Positions 9,772 to 19,780 of a DNA stretch of 64,000 bases are shown here, one piece after another; position 1 is the first letter of the stretch; each line of letters starts with the position of its first letter. The notes beneath the pieces were generated by a model. The model made no database searches, was not told the origin of the DNA, and saw only the letters and a list, made by a program, of their open reading frames with translations. The stretch is from Hyphomonadaceae bacterium (GTDB lineage Bacteria; Pseudomonadota; Alphaproteobacteria; Caulobacterales; Hyphomonadaceae). A program made the position numbers and the translations under genes. Location: NCBI GenBank assembly GCA_024743315.1, contig JANSWU010000001.1, positions 806,001-870,000 of the forward strand, read 5' to 3'.

Positions 9772-12090
9772 TCACTCCTCTTTCAAATGACGGTCCAAAA
9801 AGTTCATCCGCGTTTTCATCAGATGGGTCCCCAGCGCTTGTCCGCGAATGCCATGGCGCTGGCCGGGATAGGTCATCAGTTCGAACACAATACCACGCTG
9901 TTGCAATTGCGCCATCAGGCGCGTGGTATTGTCGAAAGTGACATTATCATCGGCCATGCCATGGATCAGCATCAGCTCAGGCAGCTCGGTTTGAAGTTTG
10001 TCGAGGTGATAAAAGACTGAGGATTTCTCGTAGCCGTCGCCATTGTCCTGCGGTGTATCCATGTAGCGTTCTGTATAGAACGTATCATACAGCGCCCAAT
10101 CGGTGACGGGGGCGCCCGCCACGGCGGCTGCAAACGTGCCTTCAGGCGCCTGCAGGATGGTCATGAGCGTCATATAGCCACCATAGGACCAACCCTGAAT
10201 ACCGACCCGATCGCCATCGACAAATGGCTGCGATTTCAGCCAATCGACCCCGACCAGCAGATCCTGCACTTCCGGAAGGCCCATCTGGCGATAGATCACG
10301 TCCTCGAACGTGCGGCCGCGATAGGCCATGCCACGATTGTCCAGCCGGAACACGACATAGCCCTGACGGCTATAGTATTGATCGGACAGACGTTCCCAAT
10401 TGCGGTTGACGGTCTGGGCATGCGGTCCGCCATAGGTCTCGACCAAGGCGGGATAGGTCTTGTTGGCGTCAAAGTCGGGCGGCAGTTGGATCGAGTAATA
10501 CAAGGTCTGACCATCTTCTGCGGTCAGCGTGCCATATTCCGGGACGGTGTGGTTTTCGAGATAGGGCGCATACGGGTGGGTCTCGTCGAGCCTGTTCTCC
10601 TCGATCCAGGTGATCAGCGTGCCATCGGCTTTATAGAGACCGGTTTGAGGCGGCTGGGTCGGGCTGGAACTGGTGCCGACAAAGCTCTGACCGTCTGGAG
10701 CGAGCGTGACCGACCAGGACTTGCCGAGCGCGGTGATCCGCACCGGATCGCCGCCCTCCATCGGAATGCTGTACAGATGCCGTTCGAGCGGTGTGTCGCC
10801 ATGCCCGGTGAAGTAGATTTTGCTGTCCGCCTCGATCACGCCAACCATCTTGTCGACGGCGAAGTCTTCAGGGGTGAGGGCGACGAAGTCTTCGCGTGCA
10901 TCAGCGCGGCTGGCGAGAATTTGCCGGAACCCGCCCGGAGCCTCAGCGCTGAGTGTGTACATGAAGGCGGCGGTTGAAAAATCACTCTGCAGATTGATCC
11001 AGGTGTCGTGCGTTTCGGTGAATACATAAGCAGGCTCTGAAGCGACCGTCCCGCCGGGATCGGGCATGCGCACCGTGGTCAAATCATAATCGGTCTGATC
11101 GCGATTGATGCGGCCGATGAACAGATTCTCACCGCCGGTTCGACCGCGTCGGAAATAGACCCGTGCGAGATATTGATCGACGGCGGGGCCCCAATCATCC
11201 CGCCGCCATTCGATCTCGGTCACGTCGCCAGTCGCCAGGTCGCGCACGAACAGATCAACAATCGCATTCGGGCGTCCGGCACGTGGATAGCGCTGATCGA
11301 TCACGGTCACATCTTCAGCGGCAATATCGAAGCGCGGAATGATGTCGACCGTGCTTTCATCGACCTTGGTATAGGCGAGATAGCGATCATCCGGGCTCCA
11401 CCAATAGCCCGTATAGCGGTCCATTTCTTCCTGGGCGACAAACTCGGCGACGCCATAAGCGATGGCCTTATCAGGCTCGGCGAGCGGGGTGAGACGGGAT
11501 TCTTCGCCGGTGGCGAGATCGATCGCATAGACGGCGCCATCGCGGACAAAGCTGACAAATTTGCCGCCCGGGGAAACTTTGGCGTCATACTCAAACGCGT
11601 CAGTCGCCGTCAGTTGGCGCGCTTCTGGACCCGTCTCCGTAAGGGTCACTAGATGCAGGTCGCCGCCAATTGGCACGAGGATCGTGTCCGCGGTGCCCCA
11701 ATCGTAAGACACAATGCCTTTGCGCCCGGCAATCCGCATGCGCTCGCGAAGGGCTTTTTCTTCTTCCGATAACTCAACTTCATCGGGTTCGAGAATTTTC
11801 GAATCGACCAGCAGGCTCTGTTCCCCGCTCGCGACATCAAACTGCCAGAGATCAAAGCGATTGCCCTCATCTTCGCGGGCCTTGAGGAAGGTTACACGCT
11901 TGCCATCGGGGCTGTATTTGACGCCACTCGGGGTCGGCCCAGACAGGCTCGGGCTGGCATAAAGACGTTCAATTGTGAGAGGTTCTTGGTCGACCATAGC
12001 GCTCGTATCGGTTGGGGTAGTTTGGGCGAGGGGCGCGGCGCAAGCACTCAGCAAGAGGGCCGCCGCGGGCAATAGGATAGCTCTTAACAT
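9772..12090 (-). CDS. Dipeptidyl peptidase IV-like S9B prolyl oligopeptidase, lipoprotein
   Basis: The 772-residue protein starts with a lipoprotein signal peptide ending LSAC (Cys17). A beta-propeller follows, carrying the double-Glu AQEEMDRYTGYWWSPD motif that holds the substrate N-terminus in DPP IV. The C-terminal alpha/beta hydrolase has GWSYGG (Ser about 635), Asp in MADDNVTFDN, and His in GQRHGIRG. Members cleave X-Pro (or X-Ala) dipeptides from peptide N-termini in the periplasm or at the outer membrane. The gene is divergent from the metallo-hydrolase gene across a 135-base promoter region. Confidence 0.95.
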   Translation of the reverse strand: MLRAILLPAAALLLSACAAPLAQTTPTDTSAMVDQEPLTIERLYASPSLSGPTPSGVKYSPDGKRVTFLKAREDEGNRFDLWQFDVASGEQSLLVDSKILEPDEVELSEEEKALRERMRIAGRKGIVSYDWGTADTILVPIGGDLHLVTLTETGPEARQLTATDAFEYDAKVSPGGKFVSFVRDGAVYAIDLATGEESRLTPLAEPDKAIAYGVAEFVAQEEMDRYTGYWWSPDDRYLAYTKVDESTVDIIPRFDIAAEDVTVIDQRYPRAGRPNAIVDLFVRDLATGDVTEIEWRRDDWGPAVDQYLARVYFRRGRTGGENLFIGRINRDQTDYDLTTVRMPDPGGTVASEPAYVFTETHDTWINLQSDFSTAAFMYTLSAEAPGGFRQILASRADAREDFVALTPEDFAVDKMVGVIEADSKIYFTGHGDTPLERHLYSIPMEGGDPVRITALGKSWSVTLAPDGQSFVGTSSSPTQPPQTGLYKADGTLITWIEENRLDETHPYAPYLENHTVPEYGTLTAEDGQTLYYSIQLPPDFDANKTYPALVETYGGPHAQTVNRNWERLSDQYYSRQGYVVFRLDNRGMAYRGRTFEDVIYRQMGLPEVQDLLVGVDWLKSQPFVDGDRVGIQGWSYGGYMTLMTILQAPEGTFAAAVAGAPVTDWALYDTFYTERYMDTPQDNGDGYEKSSVFYHLDKLQTELPELMLIHGMADDNVTFDNTTRLMAQLQQRGIVFELMTYPGQRHGIRGQALGTHLMKTRMNFLDRHLKEE

Positions 12091-12225
12091 GGCGAGCAGG
12101 GCTAACCCGGAGTTTTCGATTTGTCAGCCTTTATCCGTCGAGCCGCGATAATTCCCGTTCTGAGGATTAAATGATTTGATTATTGTTCAGACTTGCGATA
12201 GACCTGTGCCATTGGGAGATTAAAC

Positions 12226-13161
12226 ATGCTGAAATGGATGATACGGCTCGGGACGGGCCTGGTTTTAGTGCTGGGCGTGTTGTTTTGGTGGCTGATCTTG
12301 AGTGGATCGGACGCGGCCAAGGCGGCCCCGGGCGAGTTTGATCTCAGTGATTGGCGCTCAAAGGCGGCAGCGCCCACCGAGGTGCTGCCGACAGAAATTC
12401 GTATCATAGAAGTTGGCCGGGACATCGCACCGCCATTTGCGGCTCAGGCCGGACGCTTTGGTGCGCCCATTTCGATGACCTATAATGCCGTGGAAATCAT
12501 CTATCCCGACAAGACCATTATCATTGGCGGGGCGGTCGACCGGTCCACCGCTGAAACCATGACGCAATCGGCAGCTGAATGGCGTTTTAGTGACACCGCC
12601 TATGACGCCTTGGCGCAGGCCATGCTGACAGCTGATCAGGTGCTGATGACGCATGAGCATCTCGATCACGTCATGGCGATTGCTCGCCACCCCGATCCGG
12701 CCGCGCTCGCCCCGAACCTTGTGCTCAATGCGCCGCAGATCGACGCACTCCCGCTATTCGCAATCGGTGATCTCGATCCGGCTCTGAAAGCGCTTCAGCC
12801 GCGGCTGAGTGGGCGCGTCGAATCGATCGCCCCTGGCGTCGTTATCATTCCCGCCGCCGGTCATACGCCGGGAAGCCAGAATGTCTTCATCACGCTGCAA
12901 AACGGCGAGGAGATCCTGCTGATCGGCGATATTGTCTGGAATATGGGGGCGATTGAGGCGCTCAAGACACGTCCTGTCCTAACCCAGTACCTCGTCTTCC
13001 GCCCGAATTATGAGGACCGCGACGCGGTGAAGCGGCAGGTCCGTGCGCTGCACGATATGATGGCCGTCGAGCCAGATTTGAACGTGCTGCCCGCGCATGA
13101 TCGTGACTGGTTGATCGCGGCGGCAGAGGCAGAGGGGATTTCCTTCCTGCCGGCGAATTAG
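12226..13161 (+). CDS. Metallo-beta-lactamase-fold hydrolase, N-terminally membrane-anchored
   Basis: The 311 residues begin with a hydrophobic helix (KWMIRLGTGLVLVLGVLFWW). The MBL core has THEHLDH (residues about 142-148), AAGHTPGSQ, LLIGDIVWN and LPAHDRDW, so both metal sites look complete. The substrate cannot be named. The RBS GGGAGA lies 7 bases before the ATG. The last codon shares a TTAG with the stop of the convergent membrane-protein gene. Confidence 0.9.
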   Translation: MLKWMIRLGTGLVLVLGVLFWWLILSGSDAAKAAPGEFDLSDWRSKAAAPTEVLPTEIRIIEVGRDIAPPFAAQAGRFGAPISMTYNAVEIIYPDKTIIIGGAVDRSTAETMTQSAAEWRFSDTAYDALAQAMLTADQVLMTHEHLDHVMAIARHPDPAALAPNLVLNAPQIDALPLFAIGDLDPALKALQPRLSGRVESIAPGVVIIPAAGHTPGSQNVFITLQNGEEILLIGDIVWNMGAIEALKTRPVLTQYLVFRPNYEDRDAVKRQVRALHDMMAVEPDLNVLPAHDRDWLIAAAEAEGISFLPAN

Positions 13162-13901
13162 CCGCTCGCACTTTGGTAATCGACCCACATCCCAGAACCA
13201 ATGACAGTCACGGTCGCGATGACTAGATCTATGAGTGTGATGAACATCGCGATGAATGGCGCGCGCCAGGCCAAGGCGCGAACGGATAAGCTTCCCTTCA
13301 TGCCGCGCACATACGTGACGCCATAGGCGAGCATACCGACCAGCATGGTCCCCACGGTATAGACACCGATCATGTCGACCGAGACCAAGGGCAATGGCGC
13401 TGCTGATAATAAGGCGACGCTAATGGTAATCGCACAGAGCCCGAAATAGAGGCGTAATCGCGTCGTCCACGATGTGCCTTTGCCCCATAAGAATACCAAC
13501 GATCCTGCGATCAGGTGGATCAGCATGTAGATGAATGGATAGGAGAAGGAATAGGCTGCAAACCAGCCATCAATCATCTCTTCCACTGGAGGCAAATCCG
13601 GATTGGCGTCTTTCAGCGTCTCCAGCTGTGCATAGAGCATTTGATAGAGCGGGCCGTCCTCGGCCGCCCAGAAGAAGCTGAGCAGCATGTAGACCGTCAG
13701 CAGGGAGAATGTCAGCCGGATGGTCGGCGTGTGATGATTGTTCCAGTCCGTCACTCGCGCGCTGTCAAACACGCGTTTCGGTCGTGTATAGAGATCTCCG
13801 AGCGTTCGCAGGCCGCGGACATTGAGACCAAACACGTCTTCGATAAAGGCGTGAATCCCGGGCCGGGCGACGGTGGTGATCGTGTCGATCGTCTCGCGCA
13901 T
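13158..13901 (-). CDS. Multi-pass membrane protein of unknown function
   Basis: The 247-residue protein has a soluble N-terminus with GLRTLGDLYTRPKRVF, a stretch reminiscent of DUF3667-type proteins. About five transmembrane helices follow near residues 65-85, 115-140, 150-175, 180-205 and 220-242. No catalytic motif is evident. It stands alone between two rightward genes; its stop shares four bases with the metallo-hydrolase stop, and it is divergent from ettA with an 86-base gap. Confidence 0.75.
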   Translation of the reverse strand: MRETIDTITTVARPGIHAFIEDVFGLNVRGLRTLGDLYTRPKRVFDSARVTDWNNHHTPTIRLTFSLLTVYMLLSFFWAAEDGPLYQMLYAQLETLKDANPDLPPVEEMIDGWFAAYSFSYPFIYMLIHLIAGSLVFLWGKGTSWTTRLRLYFGLCAITISVALLSAAPLPLVSVDMIGVYTVGTMLVGMLAYGVTYVRGMKGSLSVRALAWRAPFIAMFITLIDLVIATVTVIGSGMWVDYQSASG

Positions 13902-13987
13902 TACGAACCTTCCCCCGTTTCGCTCTTGAACTATTCTAGAGCGTCAGTAACACACGGCAAAATTTATCGATTCTGGAGCAGGACGCC

Positions 13988-15652
13988 ATGGCGGGACCGC
14001 AATACGTTTATCACATGCAAGGGGTCTCCAAGACCTATCCGGGCGGCAAGCAGGTGTTTGAAAATATCCACCTGTCCTTCCTGCCGGATGCCAAGATCGG
14101 TGTCGTCGGGGTCAATGGTGCCGGTAAATCGACCTTGTTGAAAATCATGGCGGGGGTTGAAACCGAATTCAATGGCGAAGCCTGGGCCGCTGATGGCATC
14201 AAGGTTGGCTATCTGCCACAGGAGCCGCAGCTCGATCCGGACCTGACCGTGTTCGAGAATGTTGCTGCCGAGTGTCCGGAAAAGCAGCTGCTCGACCAAT
14301 TCAACGCGATCTCGATGAAGCTTGCTGAAGATTATTCGGACGAGCTGATGGAAGAGATGACCGCGCTGCAAGAGCAGGTTGATGCCGCCGATGCCTGGGA
14401 CATTGATTCCAAGATCGAAATGGCGATGGAGGCGCTGCGCTGTCCGCCGGATACGGCCGATGTGAAAGCCCTGTCGGGCGGGGAGATCCGCCGCGTTGCG
14501 ATTTGCCGCCTGCTCTTGTCTCGCCCCGACATGATCCTGATGGACGAACCTACCAACCATCTCGATGCTGAGACCGTGGCTTGGCTGCAAAACTATCTTA
14601 TCAATTTCAAAGGCTGCGTCATCCTGGTCACGCATGACCGCTATTTCCTCGATGACATCACAGGCTGGATTCTCGAGCTCGATCGCGGCCGCGGCATTCC
14701 GTATGAGGGCAATTATTCGGCCTGGCTGGAACAGAAAGCCAAGCGCATGGAGCAGGAAGCCCGCGAAGATAAAGGTCGTCAGCGCGCCCTCGCCAAGGAA
14801 CTCGAATGGGTCCGTTCCAGTCCGAAAGCCCGGCAGGCGAAATCCAAGGCCCGGATCCAAGCCTATGAGGAAATGGCCAATAAGGCCGAACGTGAGACAG
14901 TGTCCAATGCCACGATCCGTATTCCTCCCGGCCCGCGCCTCGGCAATAAGGTGCTCGAAGCCGAGAAGCTGCGCAAAGGCTTTGGCAACAACCTCCTGAT
15001 TGATGACCTCGATTTCAAACTGCCGCCCGGCGGCATTGTCGGCGTCATCGGCCCGAACGGGGCGGGCAAATCGACCCTGTTCAAGATGATCTTGGACCAG
15101 GAACAACCAGATGCTGGGACCTTGGAACTCGGCGATACGGTCAAGCTCGGCTATGTCGATCAGAGCCGAGACAAGCTCGATGACAAGAAGAATGTCTGGG
15201 AAGAGATTTCAGATGGCCTCGACGTGATCAAGCTCGGCAATGTCGAGATGAATTCGCGGGCTTATGTCAGCGCCTTCAACTTCAAGAAGACGGACCAGCA
15301 AAAGCCGGTGGGCAAATTGTCGGGCGGGGAGCGCAACCGTGTGCACCTCGCCAAAATGCTCCGCGAAGGCGGCAATCTGTTGCTGCTCGACGAGCCAACC
15401 AATGATCTTGATGTAGAGACGCTGCAGGCCTTGGAAGAGGGCCTGGAAAGTTTCCCTGGCTGCGCCGTGGTCATCTCGCACGATCGCTGGTTCCTTGACC
15501 GTATGGCGACACATATTCTCGCATTTGAAGGCGACAGTCATGTCGAGTGGTTTGAAGGCGATTTCAGCTCTTATTTGGAAGACAAGAAACGTCGACTCGG
15601 CCCCGATGCTGTCGAACCGAAACGCGTCAAGTTCAAGAAGTTCGAGCGCTAG
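13988..15652 (+). CDS. ettA: Energy-dependent translational throttle protein EttA (ABC-F ATPase)
   Basis: The 554-residue protein is a standard-length ABC-F protein with two ATPase domains and no membrane part. Walker A is GVNGAGKST in domain 1 and GPNGAGKST in domain 2. The signature motifs are LSGGE(I/R), and the Walker B motifs are LMDEPTNHLDAE and LLDEPTNDLDVE. The inter-domain linker with LEWVRSSPKARQAKSKARI is diagnostic for EttA. EttA binds the ribosomal E site and gates the first elongation steps according to the ATP/ADP ratio. Confidence 0.97.
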   Translation: MAGPQYVYHMQGVSKTYPGGKQVFENIHLSFLPDAKIGVVGVNGAGKSTLLKIMAGVETEFNGEAWAADGIKVGYLPQEPQLDPDLTVFENVAAECPEKQLLDQFNAISMKLAEDYSDELMEEMTALQEQVDAADAWDIDSKIEMAMEALRCPPDTADVKALSGGEIRRVAICRLLLSRPDMILMDEPTNHLDAETVAWLQNYLINFKGCVILVTHDRYFLDDITGWILELDRGRGIPYEGNYSAWLEQKAKRMEQEAREDKGRQRALAKELEWVRSSPKARQAKSKARIQAYEEMANKAERETVSNATIRIPPGPRLGNKVLEAEKLRKGFGNNLLIDDLDFKLPPGGIVGVIGPNGAGKSTLFKMILDQEQPDAGTLELGDTVKLGYVDQSRDKLDDKKNVWEEISDGLDVIKLGNVEMNSRAYVSAFNFKKTDQQKPVGKLSGGERNRVHLAKMLREGGNLLLLDEPTNDLDVETLQALEEGLESFPGCAVVISHDRWFLDRMATHILAFEGDSHVEWFEGDFSSYLEDKKRRLGPDAVEPKRVKFKKFER

Positions 15653-15658
15653 GACAAG

Positions 15659-16270
15659 ATGGCGAGGCCGCTCACCTTCTGGTTCGAGTTTGCCTCGCCC
15701 TATTCCTATCTGTCCGCCATGCGGATCGACGCCGTAGCCGAGGCGGCGGGGGTGAAAGTCACCTGGCGGCCCTTCCTGCTCGGCCCGATATTCAAGGCTC
15801 AGGGCTGGGACACATCGCCCTTTTCAATCTATCCGGCTAAAGGCCAGAACATGTGGCGGGATATTGAGCGACGGGCCGAAAAGTATGCTGTCCCATTTAA
15901 ACGCCCCGATTTGTCGCGCGCCGGCGCGTTCCCGCAGAACAGTGTGCTGGCCGCGCGCGCTGCGATTGCTTGTCTAAGTGAGCCCTGGGGCCCTGAATTT
16001 TGCCGCAGGGTCTTCCGCGCCGCCTTTGAAAAAGATCTAGATATCTCGCAACCAGATGTGATCGCCGATTGTGTCGAAGCCGCTGGCGGAGTTGATCGCA
16101 TCTATATGCATATGGCTTATAGCCACACACAAAAAGTGGCGCTGCGCGAACACACTGATCATGCACAACGTTTGGGAATCTACGGCGCGCCCAGCTTCAC
16201 CGTGGACAGTGAGTTATTCTGGGGCGATGATCGATTAGAGGACGCTCTGGAATGGGCGCTAAGAGACTAA
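15659..16270 (+). CDS. 2-hydroxychromene-2-carboxylate isomerase-like (DsbA/kappa-GST fold)
   Basis: The 203-residue protein has FEFASPYSYLSAMRID at the N-terminus, where the Ser replaces the DsbA active-site Cys as in HCCA isomerases. It ends with GAPSFTVDSELFWGDDRL, the family's cis-Pro loop. Characterised members isomerise hydroxychromene carboxylate with glutathione in naphthalene breakdown, but most genomic copies, including this one with no aromatic pathway nearby, have an unknown substrate. It begins 6 bases after the ettA stop. Confidence 0.9.
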   Translation: MARPLTFWFEFASPYSYLSAMRIDAVAEAAGVKVTWRPFLLGPIFKAQGWDTSPFSIYPAKGQNMWRDIERRAEKYAVPFKRPDLSRAGAFPQNSVLAARAAIACLSEPWGPEFCRRVFRAAFEKDLDISQPDVIADCVEAAGGVDRIYMHMAYSHTQKVALREHTDHAQRLGIYGAPSFTVDSELFWGDDRLEDALEWALRD

Positions 16271-16283
16271 GGAGAGCTTTGGT

Positions 16284-17906
16284 ATGAAACATCTTTTGGT
16301 AGGCGCAGCATTGGCCGCGATTTGTGCAGGCTGCAGCACGGACATGACTGCCCCACAAATTGCCGTCGCTGAGGACGCAAAAGAGATGACCTATACCCCT
16401 TCGCCCCTACTCGCGCAAACTTTGCCAGAGCTTTCAGACGGTTTGGCCGCTGGAGACATAACAGCGGTAGAATTGGTCACGGCGTATCAGAACCGGATCG
16501 AAGCGGTCGATCGCAATGGCCCGACTCTGCAATCGGTGCTGGCGCTCAACCCGAACGCGCTTGCAGATGCAGAGGCCAGCGATGCGCGCCGCGCAGCCGG
16601 AGAAGCGCTCGGCCCGCTGGATGGCATCCCGATCCTGCTCAAGGACAATATTGAAAGCCTCGATCCGGTCGCCACAACCGCCGGCGCGCTGGCGTTGAAA
16701 GACAATGTCACCGGGCGGGATAGTCCGCTGGTTGCCGGTCTTCGGGCGCAGGGCGCGATCATTCTCGGCAAGACCAATCTCAGCCAATGGGCGAATTTCC
16801 GGTCAAATGACTCGATGAGCGGCTGGTCGGCGCTTGGCGGGCAGGTCCGCAATCCGCATATGCTGGATCGCAATCCGTGTGGCTCGAGCTCGGGATCTGG
16901 CGCAGCCGCGGCCGCGTCGCTGGCCGCTGGCACCGTCGGAACTGAGACCAATGGCTCGATCATTTGCCCGTCCAATGTGAACGGTATCGTCGGGTTCAAG
17001 CCAACCGTCGGCCTGGTGCCGCAAGACTATATCGTCCCGATCTCTTCGTCTCAGGACACAGCCGGACCGATGACCAAATCCGTCAAAGGCGCGGCCCTGA
17101 TGATGAACGCCATGGCCTCTGGCGACATGGCGACCGATTATGTTGCCGCGCTTGATGCAGGCAGCCTGTCCGGCCAGCGCGTCGGTGTCTTGCGGTTTGC
17201 CGAAGGTTCGAGCGCTGACATCCAGGCCCGCTTCAATGCCGCTTTGGAGGTGCTCGAAGCGCAAGGCGCGGTGCTGGTCGAGATTGAGGAATTTTCTCCA
17301 GACGGTGACAATTACTGGGGCGATGCCCTGTCTGTCCTGCATTATGAGTTCAAACACACATTGAACGAGTATCTCGCCTCAACCCCGGAGACCGTCACCG
17401 CCCGGACATTGGCCGAACTGATTGAATTCAACAAAGCCAATGCAGAAATTGAGCTGGCTTTGTTTGACCAGAGCATTTTTGACGCCTCGGAGGCCAAAGG
17501 TCCGATCACCGACGAGGATTATGTCCGAGCGCGCGATGCGATCCAGTCGGCGACTCGCGAAAATGGGATCGACAAGCTGCTGACCGAAAATGATGTCGCT
17601 ATGCTGGTCTCGCCGTCTGGTCCGCTGAGCCCGCGCGTCGATCCAGTCAATGGGGATACATGGCCAGCTTGGGCAGGGGCTGGTTACCTTGCGGCGGTCG
17701 CAGGCTATCCGCATGTGACCGTGCCGATGGGTAGCGTGCATGGCGTTCCGATCGGATTCTCGATCATGGGCGCAAAAGACGCGGATGCGGACATCCTGTC
17801 CTGGGGCTATGCCTTTGAGCAGGCGAGCCAGATGCGGGTCGAGCCGCAATATCTGCCAAATGCTGAAGCGCGACCTGAAATTGCCGCGGCGATGGCGGCC
17901 AAATGA
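16284..17906 (+). CDS. Amidase-signature family enzyme, exported (probable lipoprotein)
   Basis: The 540 residues begin with a signal peptide ending in AGC17, which resembles a lipobox although position -3 is Cys. The amidase-signature triad is visible: Lys120 in ILLKDNIE, the cis-Ser in GSSSGSG (about 202) and the nucleophile Ser225 in GTETNGSI. Secreted AS-family enzymes hydrolyse amides or act on peptides; the substrate is unknown. A strong AAGGAGAG lies before the ATG. Its stop is 1 base from the stop of rfbA (convergent). Confidence 0.92.
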   Translation: MKHLLVGAALAAICAGCSTDMTAPQIAVAEDAKEMTYTPSPLLAQTLPELSDGLAAGDITAVELVTAYQNRIEAVDRNGPTLQSVLALNPNALADAEASDARRAAGEALGPLDGIPILLKDNIESLDPVATTAGALALKDNVTGRDSPLVAGLRAQGAIILGKTNLSQWANFRSNDSMSGWSALGGQVRNPHMLDRNPCGSSSGSGAAAAASLAAGTVGTETNGSIICPSNVNGIVGFKPTVGLVPQDYIVPISSSQDTAGPMTKSVKGAALMMNAMASGDMATDYVAALDAGSLSGQRVGVLRFAEGSSADIQARFNAALEVLEAQGAVLVEIEEFSPDGDNYWGDALSVLHYEFKHTLNEYLASTPETVTARTLAELIEFNKANAEIELALFDQSIFDASEAKGPITDEDYVRARDAIQSATRENGIDKLLTENDVAMLVSPSGPLSPRVDPVNGDTWPAWAGAGYLAAVAGYPHVTVPMGSVHGVPIGFSIMGAKDADADILSWGYAFEQASQMRVEPQYLPNAEARPEIAAAMAAK

Positions 17907-17907
17907 C

Positions 17908-18768
17908 CTAGCTCACCAATCGCTTCAAATAGGCGCCATATTCATTCTTGTGTTCGGCGGCGAGCTTGCGGACCTGCTTGTCGTCGATCAATTTCAAGTG
18001 CCAGGCGACCTCTTCCGGACAGGCGATTTTTGAACCGGTCCGCTTTTCCACGGCATGGACATATTCGGCCGCCTGCAACAAGCCATCAAAGGTTCCGGCA
18101 TCAAGCCAGGCTGTCCCGCGAGGCAGGACTTTCAAGGCCAGTTCGCCGCGCTCGAGATAGGCATTGTTGACGCTGGTAATCTCGATTTCACCGCGCTTTG
18201 ACGGCGCAACGCTCTTCGCGATCTCGATCACATCATTATTGTAGAAATACAGTCCGGTGACGGCGAGGTTGCTCTTTGGCTGTTTGGGTTTTTCTTCGAT
18301 TGAAAGTATCTCACCATCCGGGCCCTGTTCGACCACGCCAAAGCTGGATGGATCCGCCACTGAGTAGCCGAAAATGGTCGCCCCCCGATTGCCCGCATTA
18401 ATGGCGTGCAATTGTTCGCCCAGGCCAGCCCCATGGAAAATATTGTCGCCGAGGGCAAGCGCGCACGGGTCATCGCCGATAAAGTCTTCGCCGATCAGGA
18501 AGGCATCGGCGAGGCCGCGCGGCTGATCCTGTTCGGCATAGGCAAACGCGACGCCCCATTTTTCGCCGGTGCCGAGCAGTTCCTTGAATAAGGGCAGGGC
18601 TTGTGGGGTGGATATGATCAGGAAGTCTGTCACGCCGGCCAACATCAATGTGGTGATCGGGTGATAGATCATCGGCTTGTCATAGACCGGGAAGAGCTGT
18701 TTCGAGATTCCACGCGTGATCGGATAAAGGCGCGTACCGCGGCCGCCGGCCAGAATTATACCCTTCAT
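17908..18768 (-). CDS. rfbA: Glucose-1-phosphate thymidylyltransferase
   Basis: The 286 residues carry the [11 protein letters not shown] nucleotidyl-binding motif at residue 6, then [15 protein letters not shown] and the [10 protein letters not shown] substrate loop. The length is typical. It makes dTDP-glucose from dTTP and glucose-1-phosphate, the first step to dTDP-L-rhamnose. The start overlaps the rfbD stop by 4 bases. The order here is rfbC, rfbD, rfbA on the minus strand, and no rfbB is present in the window. Confidence 0.97.
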   Translation of the reverse strand: MKGIILAGGRGTRLYPITRGISKQLFPVYDKPMIYHPITTLMLAGVTDFLIISTPQALPLFKELLGTGEKWGVAFAYAEQDQPRGLADAFLIGEDFIGDDPCALALGDNIFHGAGLGEQLHAINAGNRGATIFGYSVADPSSFGVVEQGPDGEILSIEEKPKQPKSNLAVTGLYFYNNDVIEIAKSVAPSKRGEIEITSVNNAYLERGELALKVLPRGTAWLDAGTFDGLLQAAEYVHAVEKRTGSKIACPEEVAWHLKLIDDKQVRKLAAEHKNEYGAYLKRLVS

Positions 18769-19661
18769 GAGCCACTCACTCTTTCTGCCAAAAGCCGGTC
18801 CACGGTCTGTTTCACGCTGATTTTCCAGTCTTTCGGATGAATGCCGAACGTATCGGTGATTTTTTGCGTGTCCAACCGCGAATTGCGGGGACGCGCGGCA
18901 GGCGTCGGATAGTCCGAACTCGGGATGCGTTTCAAGCCAATCTTGCAGCCGGTCTCAGCTTCATAAAGCTCGAACACATAGGCCGCGAGGTCGGCCCATG
19001 AGACATAGCCTGCAGCGGCATAATGATAGGTGCCAAAGGGAACGTGGGTCGGCGCCTGGTCGAGATGTGCAGCGATGTCCAGGATCGCGTCCGCAATATC
19101 GAGCGCACAGGTCGGGGCCCCGATCTGGTCATCGACCACAGCGGCTGCGCCGCGCTCGGCAGCGAGCCGAAGCATGGTCTTGACGAAATTTGCGCCGAAC
19201 GGGCTGTACACCCAGCTTGTGCGCAGGATGAAGTGGGCGTCGAGCGTGTCGCGAACAAACGCCTCTCCGGCTGCCTTGCTTTGCCCATAGACATTCACAC
19301 CGTCGATCGGATCGGTTTCGTTTAACGGTTGGTCGGACGAGGCATTGAAGACATAGTCGGTCGAAAGGTGGATTAGGGGCAATCCGCGTTCCTTGCACAA
19401 TTCTGCAAGATGCTTGGGGCCCTCCGCATTCACTGCGAACGCTTCTTCGCGATCAGATTCGGCGCCGTCGACATGGGTATAGGCCGCCGCATTTATGATA
19501 ATGTCGGCGCGCATCTGATCGAGTGCAAGGCGGAGACTCTCAGGGTCTGTCAGGTCAGTGTCGGGACGGCCGCTGAACTGACATTCAATGCCGCGCGCGG
19601 CGCTCTTTTCCCGCAGGGCGCGCGCAACTTGTCCGGAGTTTCCGATACATAACAACTTCAT
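18765..19661 (-). CDS. rfbD: dTDP-4-dehydrorhamnose reductase
   Basis: The 298-residue SDR-type enzyme has the N-terminal nucleotide motif [10 protein letters not shown], the catalytic YGQSKAAGE (Tyr/Lys), and the [18 protein letters not shown] stretch typical of RmlD. It performs the final NADPH-dependent reduction to dTDP-L-rhamnose. It is separated from rfbC by 119 bases in which I see no gene, and is coupled by a 4-base overlap to rfbA. Confidence 0.96.
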   Translation of the reverse strand: MKLLCIGNSGQVARALREKSAARGIECQFSGRPDTDLTDPESLRLALDQMRADIIINAAAYTHVDGAESDREEAFAVNAEGPKHLAELCKERGLPLIHLSTDYVFNASSDQPLNETDPIDGVNVYGQSKAAGEAFVRDTLDAHFILRTSWVYSPFGANFVKTMLRLAAERGAAAVVDDQIGAPTCALDIADAILDIAAHLDQAPTHVPFGTYHYAAAGYVSWADLAAYVFELYEAETGCKIGLKRIPSSDYPTPAARPRNSRLDTQKITDTFGIHPKDWKISVKQTVDRLLAERVSGS

Positions 19662-19780
19662 TGAATAGAATTCCGGCGCTCACCCTGGTCGCGTTACTTT
19701 TGATCCCCAGCGCGCATCATGCTGCCGATGCGCTAGCTATCATGCTCAGCGCAGAAAGCCAGCCTTTTGCGGCGCGCCCA

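Noticed and set aside
13964-15106. 380-codon open frame antisense to ettA
   Set aside because: It is a shadow of the ettA coding sequence, with no RBS and no domain; EttA motifs on the plus strand are complete.
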